DNA of 20,738 nucleotides from Ophiothrix spiculata. Taxonomy: Eukaryota > Echinodermata > Ophiuroidea > Amphilepidida > Ophiotrichidae. The notes beneath the pieces were generated by a model. The model was given only the letters and a program-made list of their open reading frames with translations. It was not told the DNA's origin and ran no database searches. Below are positions 1 through 7,880 of this stretch, one piece after another. A program made the position numbers and the translations under genes. Where the stretch lies: the NCBI GenBank assembly GCA_000969725.1, contig JXSR01S018802.1, one strand, 5' to 3'. Each line of letters begins with the position of its first letter. Within the stretch, counting starts at the first letter, position 1.

Positions 1-140
1 GTGGAAATTCACTCTTTTTAGAGTAATTTTCACTCTTTATGAGTGGAAATTTGCTGTTTAACATACAAAACCACTCCTTTCTGAGTGGTTTATAAGAGTT
101 TCACTCTTTTGGGAAGTGACATTTTCACTCTTTTACATAT
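1..140. repeat. Cluster of short ACTCTTT/AGAGT hairpins
   Basis: The motif cactcttt recurs at about 11, 31, 106 and 126. It is often followed by its inverted partner (agagt or gagtg), as in cactctttttagagt and ccactcctttctgagtgg. This gives a run of small stem-loops spaced by AT-rich bases. It looks like a degenerate minisatellite or the remains of palindromic elements. The left edge is cut by the window. Confidence 0.6.
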
Positions 141-317
141 AGAGAGTACCCTATTGGAACCCATTAATCAACTTTTGGAACAAGTTCCTTGTTTTGTCAA
201 TGTACAAGAAAAATGTCTCTTACCATATGCTACAAAAAATTCTAAATATGTTGCTATAATCATTAATATTATAAATAAAATTCTACAAAGTATGAAAACG
301 TATTTGTTCTCTCACAG
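1..317. other. Intron or 5' flank before EGF exon 1
   Basis: No coding exon is visible. The first 140 bases hold several short ACTCTTT/AGAGT hairpins. From about 136 the sequence resembles the intron before EGF exon 2 (from about 613), so the duplication that made the two exons included about 180 bp of upstream intron. The stretch ends in a canonical acceptor (ctctcacag, 309-317). Confidence 0.7.
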
Positions 318-437
318 CACGGAACGCAGCCTGTGACAGAAATCCATGTTTAAACCAAGGCACATGCACAACTTCAGGGACAAATTCTTATACATGTCAA
401 TGTACGAGTGCATTCACAGGGACTAACTGCGAACAAG
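318..437 (+). CDS. EGF-like domain exon 1
   Basis: This 120-nt phase 1-1 exon encodes one complete EGF-like module of 40 residues, counting the split Ala codon. Cysteines sit at residues 6, 11, 17, 27, 29 and 38, the classic C1-C2-C3-C4-x-C5-C6 pattern. C2-C3 reads CLNQGTC, which fits the O-fucose consensus C-x4-(S/T)-C. The Asp/Asn-x-Glu motif of calcium-binding EGFs is absent before C1, so this is probably a non-calcium module. The acceptor is ctcacag and the donor gtagg. It differs from EGF exon 2 at only a handful of positions and is its tandem paralogue. Confidence 0.9.
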
Positions 438-965
438 GTAGGAATGAAATTTATAATAATTATGCACAATTATATATCCTGAGCAACGACACCAACATGT
501 CATAGACAGGACAGTAACACCGGCCTACTTAATCCAAGTTGCTTCTTTTAAACTCACCTCTCTTTCCTATCCTCTTTGTCATTAGCTTTAAACAAACTGT
601 ATGATTTGATAGCATATAGTTACCCATTTATCAACTTTCGGAACAAGTTCCTATAGGCCTACATGTCAATGTTAAAAAAAATAATGCCCCTTACCATATG
701 CTTCAACAAATTCTAAATACACGGTTTCATGCATACTCAGTTTCACACACAACTAGATTATCTATCAGATTTAACCAAAAGCAACATAGGTTTCCATATA
801 TTTCCTCATAAATCAACCTGTACATGAACAAGTATTACACAATATTTTATTCCAACTTCACGAGCAACCGTGTATGTTGCTATAATATTACGAAATAAAA
901 TTCTACATAAAAACTTACATACAGTAGTATGAACGTGATGAAAGCGCTATTTTGTTCTCTTACAG
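438..965 (+). other. Intron 1
   Basis: No exon is seen. From about 613 the sequence is the duplicated counterpart of 136-317, interrupted by a 153-bp element at 720-872. Nothing recognisable lies in 445-610. The acceptor is ctcttacag (957-965). Confidence 0.75.
720..872. mobile_element. 153-bp nonautonomous DNA transposon with an empty-site control
   Basis: The ends are inverted repeats CACGGTT (720-726) and AACCGTG (866-872), flanked by TA on both sides (718-719 and 873-874). The paralogous intron copy reads ctaaatatgttgct at about 242-255, with a single TA and no insert. That is the expected pre-insertion site. The TA target duplication suggests mobilisation by a Tc1/mariner-type transposase. 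There is no coding capacity. The short 7-bp inverted repeat makes the family assignment uncertain, but the insertion itself is well supported. Confidence 0.75.
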
Positions 966-1085
966 CACGGAACGCAGGCTGCGACAGAAACCCATGTTTA
1001 AACCAAGGCGCATGCACAACCTCTGGGACAAATTCTTATACATGTCAATGTTCGAGTGCATTTACAGGGACTAACTGCGAACAAG
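966..1085 (+). CDS. EGF-like domain exon 2
   Basis: A 120-nt phase 1-1 exon encoding 40 residues with the same cysteine pattern as exon 1 (6, 11, 17, 27, 29, 38). Differences from exon 1 include Ala to Gly just before C1, Thr to Ala before C3, and Thr to Ser after C5. The Thr to Ala change turns CLNQGTC into CLNQGAC and so loses the O-fucose acceptor that exon 1 keeps. The acceptor is ttacag and the donor gtagg. The upstream in-frame ATG at 929 lies in the intron and is not taken as a start, because the splice site and phase fit the neighbouring exons. Confidence 0.9.
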
Positions 1086-1526
1086 GTAGGAACTGTAAAG
1101 AGCACAATATTGAGTCGTGAATAAATGACATACTTTGTTCCAAATCAGTTCTAAATATTTCCAACAATTGCAAGTTTAGCCAATATTACTAGACTAAAGT
1201 ATTGTGGAGTTTAACGGATACAAGCATTTAATAATCAATTTTAGGCCCTGTATCCATTGACTGTTCCCCTGTTGCATATGTCCTTCTTCCGTGTGCCATT
1301 GTTCCCAATTGTCACGCGCCAAACACAGGGAGCATCTGACGTACCCAAGGTCACTGATACCGCTACTAACCAAAAGTTGCCTGTGTTGCGAGTGACAATT
1401 GGGGACTGTGGAACGCGGAACAAAGGCATGTGCAACAGGGGAACAGCCAATGGATACAGGGCCTTAAAGTGACGAAGTGAAGAACAAAAGACAAAATCGT
1501 CGCCAATTTTGACATGTTTTTCATAG
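1086..1526 (+). other. Intron 2
   Basis: Half of this 441-bp intron is a palindromic element (1244-1463). The rest is AT-rich with no visible exon. The acceptor is tttttcatag (1517-1526). Confidence 0.75.
1244..1463. mobile_element. Palindromic MITE, PIF/Harbinger-like (TTA target duplication)
   Basis: The 220-bp element begins GGCCCTGTATCCATTG and ends with the inverse CAATGGATACAGGGCC. Both ends are flanked by TTA (1241-1243 and 1464-1466). The inverted arms run about 100 bp each: gttcccctgttgcatatg on the left mirrors catgtgcaacaggggaac on the right, and caattgtcac mirrors gtgacaattg. Only a short centre is unpaired. A TWA target site with GG-starting termini is typical of PIF/Harbinger elements, hence the assignment. 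Open frames of 60-108 codons on both strands come from the palindrome and are not genes. Confidence 0.75.
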
Positions 1527-1646
1527 CTCGCAACACTGCATGTGATACCAATCCGTGTTCTAATCAAGGAGAATGCGTGCCATCGGGGACCAACTCCTAT
1601 TTATGTCGTTGCATCAGTGGTTTCACGGGGACCAACTGTCAAATTG
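1527..1646 (+). CDS. EGF-like domain exon 3
   Basis: A 120-nt phase 1-1 exon encoding 40 residues with cysteines at 6, 11, 17, 27, 29 and 38. The C5-C6 segment CISGFTGTNC matches the extracellular O-GlcNAc (EOGT) consensus. C2-C3 is CSNQGEC, with Glu in the O-fucose position, so it is unlikely to be fucosylated. The acceptor is tcatag and the donor gtaagt. It shares the RN-A-C-D-NPC start with exons 1, 2 and 4, marking this as a locally expanded set of EGF modules. Confidence 0.9.
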
Positions 1647-1826
1647 GTAAGTAATGGCAGAAATCATGAAGTTATATATTGTAATTGTATGCTTTACTAA
1701 CCACATCAATGCTACTTCATTATCTAACGAAGGTAATATATTGATGGATTGAAGTTTAGCAATTTCCCAATAATGCAATATTGACATTGTTGTTGATTCC
1801 CAATTCCATTTTTCATGTTTTTTTGG

Positions 1827-1963
1827 TAACCTCTTTTCATTTTTGTATGCAGCACGCAAATTATGCTGCGTACAATTTTGATGTTTTTTGTATTGTTTTG
1901 TTTTGTTTTAAAACCTCTTTTCCGTTTTTTATGCAGCACGCAATGCCGCATGCGATGTGAATC
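1827..1963 (+). repeat. Duplicated 3' splice-site region (decoy acceptor before EGF exon 4)
   Basis: The block aacctctttt, T-rich tract, atgcagcacgcaa occurs twice, at about 1828-1860 and 1911-1944. The second is the acceptor used for EGF exon 4. The first offers an equally good AG (1852) and the same first exon bases. Its frame then reads through tgctgcgta to a TGA, so use of it would truncate the protein. Confidence 0.7.
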
Positions 1964-2053
1964 CCTGTGAGAATGGAGGAGCGTGTCAGATATCAGGAAC
2001 CAGCTCTTTCCTCTGTTTATGTGTTACTGGCTTCTTTGGATCCAACTGTCAAG
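1937..2053 (+). CDS. EGF-like domain exon 4
   Basis: A 117-nt phase 1-1 exon encoding 39 residues, with cysteines at 6, 11, 17, 27, 29 and 38 and one residue after C6. C5-C6 is CVTGFFGSNC. Phe replaces the Ser/Thr of the EOGT motif, and C2-C3 (CENGGAC) lacks the O-fucose residue, so this module seems to lack both modification sites. The acceptor is atgcag and the donor gtacaa. It is preceded by a duplicated decoy acceptor. The exon was identified from its cysteine pattern and splice signals because its open frame is short. Confidence 0.88.
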
Positions 2054-2423
2054 GTACAATAAAGTCTATGGATGCAGTGTACTTCCTCTTGTTTCTATAA
2101 AGTAATTTTGGAGTGTGTCGTAAGAACCTTAAAAACCTTTAAACAAATTAAAAAAACCTTGAAAGTAATATAAATTCATAGCAATTAAAATACACCATGA
2201 CCTCTGAGTAAATGATATCACGGTCACAAAATGAATCTACTTGCTTTTTGGACTCCTTTGTCCCAATGTAATTTTCTAACAGTTAAAAATAGTTAAATAT
2301 CTGTCTCAACACTGGTCATTTTGCAACTGACCAACATGACCAACTGACTAATTCCACAGTGTGCCATTTTTTGTTGTTCCATAGATGTTTTTTTCCGACT
2401 TTTGCAACATTTCTTAATTTCAG
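2054..2423 (+). other. Intron 4
   Basis: A 370-bp AT-rich intron with no exon or clear repeat. Short direct repeats of ccttaaaaacctt type occur near 2129-2160. The acceptor is cttaatttcag (2413-2423). Confidence 0.7.
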
Positions 2424-2543
2424 AGAGGAACGCAGCCTGTGATGTGAATCCATGTGCTAATCTGGGTACGTGTATCATATCGGGTACCAGTACTTATACC
2501 TGCCAGTGTCAGACAGGATTCAGTGGAACTAACTGCGAAGAAG
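2424..2543 (+). CDS. EGF-like domain exon 5
   Basis: A 120-nt phase 1-1 exon encoding 40 residues beginning with a split Glu codon. Cysteines are at 6, 11, 17, 27, 29 and 38. C2-C3 is CANLGTC (O-fucose consensus) and C5-C6 is CQTGFSGTNC (EOGT consensus), so both modification sites are present. The acceptor is tttcag and the donor gtacat. It is closest in sequence to exons 1-4. Confidence 0.9.
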
Positions 2544-2890
2544 GTACATATATAGGGTTGCAGGAATACCCATATAGGGAAGTCAATATTCTGTTCTAAG
2601 ATTCTATCCATTAATAATTGATTACGAAAAATGCTGGAAATTATTGCTGACAAGTATACCGCAAAGTTATTTAGAAAGCACAGTTTTGCTCTAACATGTT
2701 AAATAGTTTTGGAATTGTTTGTTTTCATATGCATGTATTATATGCATGTGTCTAAATACAAATGCTGTATTGCACGATGAACATAATGAGTGTATTGTAT
2801 TGAACATAAGTGCATTTTCGACGGGTCGTCTGTACAGAATTGCTTTTCTGAGACAAATTCCAACAATTTAATTCTTATTTTTCTACGAAG
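2544..2890 (+). other. Intron 5
   Basis: A 347-bp AT-rich intron with no exon and no obvious mobile element. The acceptor is ttctacgaag, a weaker context (GAAG) than most in this gene. Confidence 0.65.
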
Positions 2891-3010
2891 TAATCAACAT
2901 AGCTTGCAATACCGACCCATGCGAGAACCAAGGAACATGTAATCCTGTTGGGACTAGTTTGTACAGATGTCAGTGTAGAGAAGGTTTCACCGGGAATCGA
3001 TGTGAAGAAG
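2891..3010 (+). CDS. EGF-like domain exon 6
   Basis: A 120-nt phase 1-1 exon encoding 40 residues from a split Val codon. Cysteines are at 6, 11, 17, 27, 29 and 38. C2-C3 CENQGTC fits the O-fucose consensus and C5-C6 CREGFTGNRC fits the EOGT consensus. The acceptor is a T-rich tract ending tacgaag and the donor is gtagg. It is the first module without the ARN lead-in, beginning VINIAC instead. It is followed by a 2.1-kb intron. It was found by cysteine pattern because its open frame is short. Confidence 0.88.
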
Positions 3011-3050
3011 GTAGGAAAACGCTTGTTTGTCCTTTGTTATTGAACTTGGA

Positions 3051-3197
3051 TAGACCACTTTCGTATGTCCCATAATGCATCTTGAAAGTACAGTAAATGT
3101 CGTCATGCGCACAATGTAGTAATATGGTCTTTCGCGCAGAAATGCCCGTATTTTCGGTACTTTCAAGATGCATTATGGGACATACGAAACTGGTCTA
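3051..3197. mobile_element. TAGACCA-type palindromic MITE, copy A
   Basis: The left end (tagaccactttcgtatgtcc...) and the right end (...ggacatacgaaactggtcta) are inverted repeats of about 40 bp, each containing cccataatgcatcttgaaag. The centre is about 65 bp. The terminal TA on each side is probably the target duplication, pointing to Tc1/mariner-type mobilisation. Two further copies lie at 10427-10598 and 14733-14925. There is no coding capacity, and the element sits wholly in intron 6. Confidence 0.85.
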
Positions 3198-3989
3198 TTG
3201 TCCTTTGACTAGCCCAGTAGACACTTACCAGTCAGGCAGCAGAGCCTATGCAAATGAGCTTTTAATGAGCAATTTAATTTTCATTTCCCGGGTATATACC
3301 AGGACAACTCGGTCGCTAGATTTTTTTTTCTCGATGTGACCTGTCGGATAGTTCGGACTTCGAACCCCTATAATCACAAGGGGGTTAGTGCAAATAGAAA
3401 ATAAAGATATGGATGAAAATATTTAGAGTTTTTTCAATAAGGTAAGCCTATTTTGACAGTGGAGAATAAAAAAATTTCATTTCATTACATTTTTTTAAAA
3501 AAATGTCAATTTTAAGCTTTTAAAAAACGAGGTCACTGATCTGGTTACGTGTAGCGTGTTTTACAAAATTGTATGTGAAATGCTTTTACAAACTGCAAGA
3601 TGAGATATCAGACATCATATATATGAAATTTGAAAAATATATCTTGCTTGTAAGACATTTAAAACAGAAAATAAATCGAGGGAAAATTCATTACAACTAA
3701 ACGTTCGAAAGGGACACGATGTCGGTCATCACATTATACCGATATACACAGCGAACATCGCAAACGACAAGTCACATGTTTCGAAGGTCTGGGTCAATTT
3801 AGGTAATATGACGTCATTTACCGCACGTGGAAAGCAGTGACTGGTGACTGGCATCCATTGCACTATTTACATCATCGTTTACGGGCAAGGAAATTGTATA
3901 GTTTTCATCATGTTTATCTAAATTAATTCCTTTGTAAAAATAATTTATTGAAGGAAAATCATTCTAATACGATGGGAAAAAATAATACT

Positions 3990-4096
3990 TTGCAAAAAAA
4001 AAAAAAAGAAAGAAAGAAAGAAAAGCGCCGATAGGATTCGAACCTGGGACCCAAGATTCAAAAAACAGATAGCCTAACCGCTCGCCACGGAGCGCT
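3990..4096 (-). ncRNA. tRNA-like sequence followed by a T/pyrimidine-rich terminator (probably degenerate)
   Basis: Read on the minus strand from 4096, a 73-nt sequence (4096 to 4024) has an A box-like TGGCGAGCGGTTAGG and a perfect B box GGTTCGAATCC. The ends AGCGCT and GGCGCT can form a six-pair acceptor stem with one G-T wobble. It is followed at once by TTTTC repeats and a run of 14 T, as a Pol III terminator would be. Against a working tRNA, the D and anticodon stems do not pair cleanly, the T stem has mismatches, and the A box is shifted by two bases. It may be a tRNA pseudogene or the head of a tRNA-derived SINE. The GAAA repeat at 4006-4024 is a microsatellite on the plus strand. Confidence 0.55.
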
Positions 4097-5151
4097 ATGT
4101 ATAATGATCGTTGGTTTCTGTCTAACAATAGGCAAGTGTCGCTTAATCGTTCGCTTCCGGGGTAACGTGATGTTTTACGTAGACATTTGATGTCTTATTT
4201 GACCTCATGGGACCAAGCATCATATTTCATTACGTGCTCGGTGTTTTACAAAGAATTATCTTAAAATGTTTAGCAATCCTGATAAAGAAATGTTGTCGCT
4301 TGCTATTGACCAAATGGCTAAAATATATTAAGTCCAGAACCGCAGATTTTAAGCAAAACGCAAAGACCAAATTTGACCTCACTCAGATAAAATAATCACT
4401 GTAGAAATTATATAAATTTTTACATATATTTCTCAAAATTTTAATTATTTTGGATTTCAGGATGTTTTTACAACATTTTTACAACTATGTACAACATTGT
4501 TTTGAATTATGATCTACTTGGATGAGTTTATGAGCCTTTTTAAATTTGTGTCTCAAATCTATGAATATTCATGAGCATAGTCGAAACGACAGTCTGTGCC
4601 GATTTTCTATGCATAAAAATAAATAAAACAAGCCACTTTTCTCGGACCTGACTTCTGGCTGTTACAATTCAGCATGATATTTATAATTACGTCTTCAATA
4701 TAAGCAATTACCTTAACGCCACATCATGGATTAAATAAACACATTGTTCATAACATGTCCCGTACATGTATACACATTCAAACTTAGATGGCAATATCAT
4801 ATTTATACATACTCGTATTGCTGCATTTAGCTGCATTTCATGATACAGAAAATTCTAACAAATTTACACACCGTACCATTGGTTGGCAGATGTTATACAT
4901 TATGGACTCTACTAAATGTCGGAAATAAACGTTTTTTCAATAAATTTGCTTGTTCATTTCGAATATTTAAGCGTAAAATATTTAAACAGCATCGAACCTG
5001 TGATGTTTATTTTAATGATATATGTTGTCTCGGTGATATTTATACCGGTTTATCATTGTCTTTAACATGTGTGACAATTGCACTTTTCGTATATTAGAAA
5101 ACAAGATAGATTGTAATAAAATGGGGTTGAATTGTTTTTTGTGTCTTGTAG

Positions 5152-5274
5152 CCCTGAACGTTGCTTGTAATAACTTTCCATGCTTACACGGAGGATCGTG
5201 TATTGCCGGTATAGGAGGTGCGATTCCCTATACATGTGTCTGCTTACCGGGCTTTAGCGGACAAAATTGTGAAG
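5152..5274 (+). CDS. EGF-like domain exon 7
   Basis: A 123-nt phase 1-1 exon encoding 41 residues with cysteines at 6, 11, 17, 29, 31 and 40. The C3-C4 loop is two residues longer than in exons 1-6 and rich in Gly/Ile. C2-C3 CLHGGSC (O-fucose) and C5-C6 CLPGFSGQNC (EOGT) match modification consensuses. The acceptor is cttgtag and the donor gtattc. The in-frame ATG codons upstream lie in the intron. It is isolated between two large, transposon-bearing introns. Confidence 0.9.
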
Positions 5275-5448
5275 GTATTCACACATAATTGTTGCTTTTA
5301 GAGTAGTTTGCAGCAGCAGTTCTTTTTTATGCAGTAGCGTCACTGTGTTGTATATATTATTGTAATGTAGATATAAACAGCAAGCAACTCACTTTCAAAT
5401 ATCATATGTATGTAGCAATAGATTGCAAGACACAATACACTGATATAT

Positions 5449-5471
5449 AATCTATCTATCTATCTATCTAT
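5449..5471. repeat. (TATC)n / (GATA)n microsatellite at the LINE 3' end
   Basis: About five tatc units directly abut the LINE-derived reading frame. On the minus strand the frame runs into the repeat and its stop TAG lies within ATAGATAG. This is the position of the 3'-terminal microsatellite seen in several non-LTR retrotransposon clades. Confidence 0.7.
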
Positions 5472-5970
5472 GCACCATGTCCCATAGGACGTTGGCTCCT
5501 CGAACAAATTCAGACCATCTATAATTTCCTATCTTGCGCTTCCATAATGCCTTGTGGAAGGTGGTGCCAACAATGATGTCATCTTCCCATCTCTTCCTTG
5601 GTCTTCCCTGTCTGTTTGTGCCAGTGACAGTTTTCATAAGAATGCGTTTGGGTAGTCGGATGTTGTTCATTCTACACAAGTGACCAAACCATGTCCAGTG
5701 ATACGAGCTAGGATCCTTTTTTGGTCGAAAGTGGCAGGAGGAGATTCTTGACAGAACTTCTTTATTCCAGATCTTATCCTTCCAGCTGATATTAAGGATT
5801 TTTCTGTAGCATCGCATCTCAAATGCTTCCAGCTTCTTCAAGTCATTCTTTTTGATGGTCCAGATTTCAGAGCCATACAGAAGTACTGGGTTGACAAGTG
5901 TATTAACAAGCCGTAATTTGGTGGAGAGTGAGATATCTTTATCACTCCAGACTCTCTGTAATTTTCTTAG
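5464..5970 (-). pseudogene. 5'-truncated LINE fragment (non-LTR reverse transcriptase, C-terminal end)
   Basis: On the minus strand an open frame runs from about 5970 to a stop at 5464 without interruption; the first Met (5841) is internal. Residue motifs are KLRLVN, then VLLYGSEIW, then LEAFEMRCYRKILNISW, then GHLCRM followed by RLPKRI, and GRPRKRWEDDI. These match the region after the reverse transcriptase core that is common at the C terminus of many animal non-LTR (LINE) polyproteins. The endonuclease and the catalytic RT part are missing, as expected for 5' truncation during reverse transcription. The frame is still open, suggesting a fairly young insertion. It lies antisense to the host gene in intron 7 and is not part of the host product. 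Confidence 0.8.
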
Positions 5971-6369
5971 TTATAATGTTACTTCTTTATATTATTAATG
6001 TCGTAAGATTAACCATTGCAATTTGCAAAACATTCATAAAACTAGAAATTTAGATTTGGGATACATACATTTCACATTCACAATCCTGAAGCAACATTAA
6101 TTACTACACAACAATACAATTCTATGGAGTCTTCTCCAGACTTTCTCCCATTTCTGCGTGGCATCTGTGAATGTCGAATGACCTTGGCATGGTCCGCCGC
6201 CGGTGGTGTTTTTCCCCTTATATTAATCATTCCGTGCATGCATGCAACTCACAGGCTTCTGCTTATAGAATTATACAAACATGTGAAATTCAAATATACA
6301 TAAGTCGTAGTAAGAAACTGTATCCATTTCTAACGTTAATGAAGCAACTCGAAGCTCTAGAATGACAAA

Positions 6370-6545
6370 TAATTGAATACAGAAAAGCAACACTGGCCCA
6401 AGTCCATGCTTTCCTTCCAAGACAAAAAGAAAGTATATTGCCTGACAATGATGACAATAATTTCATTCAACATTGTTCAATACTTCCCTCTGCTGGGATA
6501 GGACAGCATGGACTTGGGTCAGTGTTACTTTCCTGGGTTCAATTA
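6370..6545. mobile_element. Inverted-repeat element (MITE-like), about 176 bp
   Basis: Left end taattgaatacagaaaagca and right end tcctgggttcaatta are parts of imperfect inverted arms of about 45-60 bp. The best-paired core is acactggcccaagtccatgc on the left against gcatggacttgggtcagtgt on the right. The centre is unrelated AT-rich sequence. No target duplication beyond a possible TA is clear. There is no coding capacity. Confidence 0.65.
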
Positions 6546-7073
6546 TCTTCAGAAACTCTGCCCCTTTATTTCATTAACACACTATTATGTGTACATCACC
6601 CGCATTGTCAGATACCATTATTTCCTTGTAGCTATCAAATAGGGCTTTAACATAAGGACAGTTTCTGTCTTTAAAAATGCACGGGTGTATTCCTTGCATG
6701 ACATTGCTTCTTTAGTTATTGCAAAATTATCAATCCCAAACATTCAGCATTATTCTTAAACTAAGCTACCTATCTGAGCAAGCTGAACAAATTCTTTTGA
6801 ACACTACTGTATGTTACATCTTTTCTCGACAAAATTGCCATCAACACACCTTTTCCTAATAACTTGTGAGAAGAATTTTGTTTTTGGCATTCTCTAAAAT
6901 TACTGCACGATTTGGGGAGTCATGAAAATGTTAGAAAACAGGTCATTATATAATTTAACTCTAAATCTAACTTTCAGGTTTTAAAGTCATTTCTGAAAAG
7001 AAATCCAAACAAATGAAATAACGCTTTTAAACCTCTACCACTGGAAAATGTCGGATGTAAAGAAGTTTAACTT

Positions 7074-7282
7074 TAGAATTCGTACATTGAAAGAAAAATC
7101 AAATGTAAGGAAGTAGGCATTCAAATCCTTACATTGAAAAAATCAAAAGTAAGGACGCAAGGTTTTAAAATCCTTATGTTAAAAAACTCCAATGCAAAAA
7201 AGCCTGAAACCTTGCATAAATTCAATGAAACCACAGTAAATGTAAGGAATTGAAAAAAATCAAAATGCAAGGAATTTTAAGA
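7074..7282. repeat. Degenerate tandem repeat, period about 45 bp
   Basis: Four to five diverged units share the frame (a)tccttacattgaaa, then aatcaaa(a/t)gtaagga, then a short linker. Starts are near 7074, 7121 and 7164, with further diverged units to 7282. Within each unit the ttac...gtaa blocks are partly inverted, so the array could fold into a series of hairpins. Its function is unknown. Confidence 0.5.
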
Positions 7283-7880
7283 TCTTCAAAATTCTGGACA
7301 TAGAAATAAAATATCCAGTTATAAACTTCGTACTTTATAAAAGAAAGTTAGTTAGTAAGGTCTTAGTTAACTTCTAGAGACTGTTTTTACGGAGATAGAA
7401 TGGGTGCATTGGTAAGTTATGTGGTAAATAAAAGTCATGATACACCCAAGTTAAAGTACTTAAAAGCATTATATCTAACAACACACATAAAAGAATTGAG
7501 TTACTGAGTACTTACAGTTAATTGAGCTGATCAAATCAAATATGTCATGTATATTTTAGATATCTTCACGGTTTTTCCTACGGCGGCATCATCATCATAC
7601 ACTCTTAAAACACTCGAATCAAAATGAATAGATTACGTATCGGTCATGTCGGTAGGTAACTTATTAGAGAACTAACCAAAATTGAAATCAAACGTGGGGA
7701 ACATGTCTGAATTACTGCAAGTACATTAGAAACCCCAATTCATAATAGGATTTTGTTTGACCCCTGACCCCTAATTTGATTTTAATTTTGTGGCTAATAA
7801 GACACCAATCGATACAAAATTTAGTCAATTTAATTAGGGTGTTTAAAGAGTGTAAACCCTTTTCTTTAAAACTATAACTA

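Larger units (their letters stand above)
136..1085 (+). repeat. Ancient tandem duplication that made EGF exons 1 and 2
   Basis: The segment at about 136-437 (intron end plus EGF exon 1) is repeated at about 613-1085 (intron end plus EGF exon 2). Shared intronic landmarks include the block with ggaacaagttcct (near 177 and 640), cttaccatatgct (near 220 and 690), and tgttgctataat followed by ataaaattctaca before the acceptor. The copies have diverged by substitutions and small indels. The second also carries a 153-bp insertion at 720-872. Confidence 0.85.
3011..5151 (+). other. Intron 6 (2.1 kb)
   Basis: It carries a palindromic MITE (3051-3197), a tRNA-like sequence with a poly-T run on the minus strand (3990-4096), and otherwise AT-rich sequence. 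I see no EGF exon in 3200-5140 on either strand. Open frames of 62 and 85 codons at 4207 and 4840 show no recognisable domain or splice context and look like chance. The acceptor is gtgtcttgtag. Confidence 0.7.

Noticed and set aside
1-140. Possible CRISPR-like array of regularly spaced repeats
   Set aside because: The repeats are 8-14 bp, irregularly spaced and self-complementary, and the region is eukaryotic intron or flank sequence.
1241-1567. 108-codon minus-strand frame and its plus-strand partner
   Set aside because: Both arise from the inverted arms of the 1244-1463 element; neither shows a domain.
5067-5288. Alternative start for EGF exon 7 at an upstream ATG
   Set aside because: The bases before 5152 form a T-rich tract ending in TAG, and the phase matches other EGF exons; the ATG is intronic.
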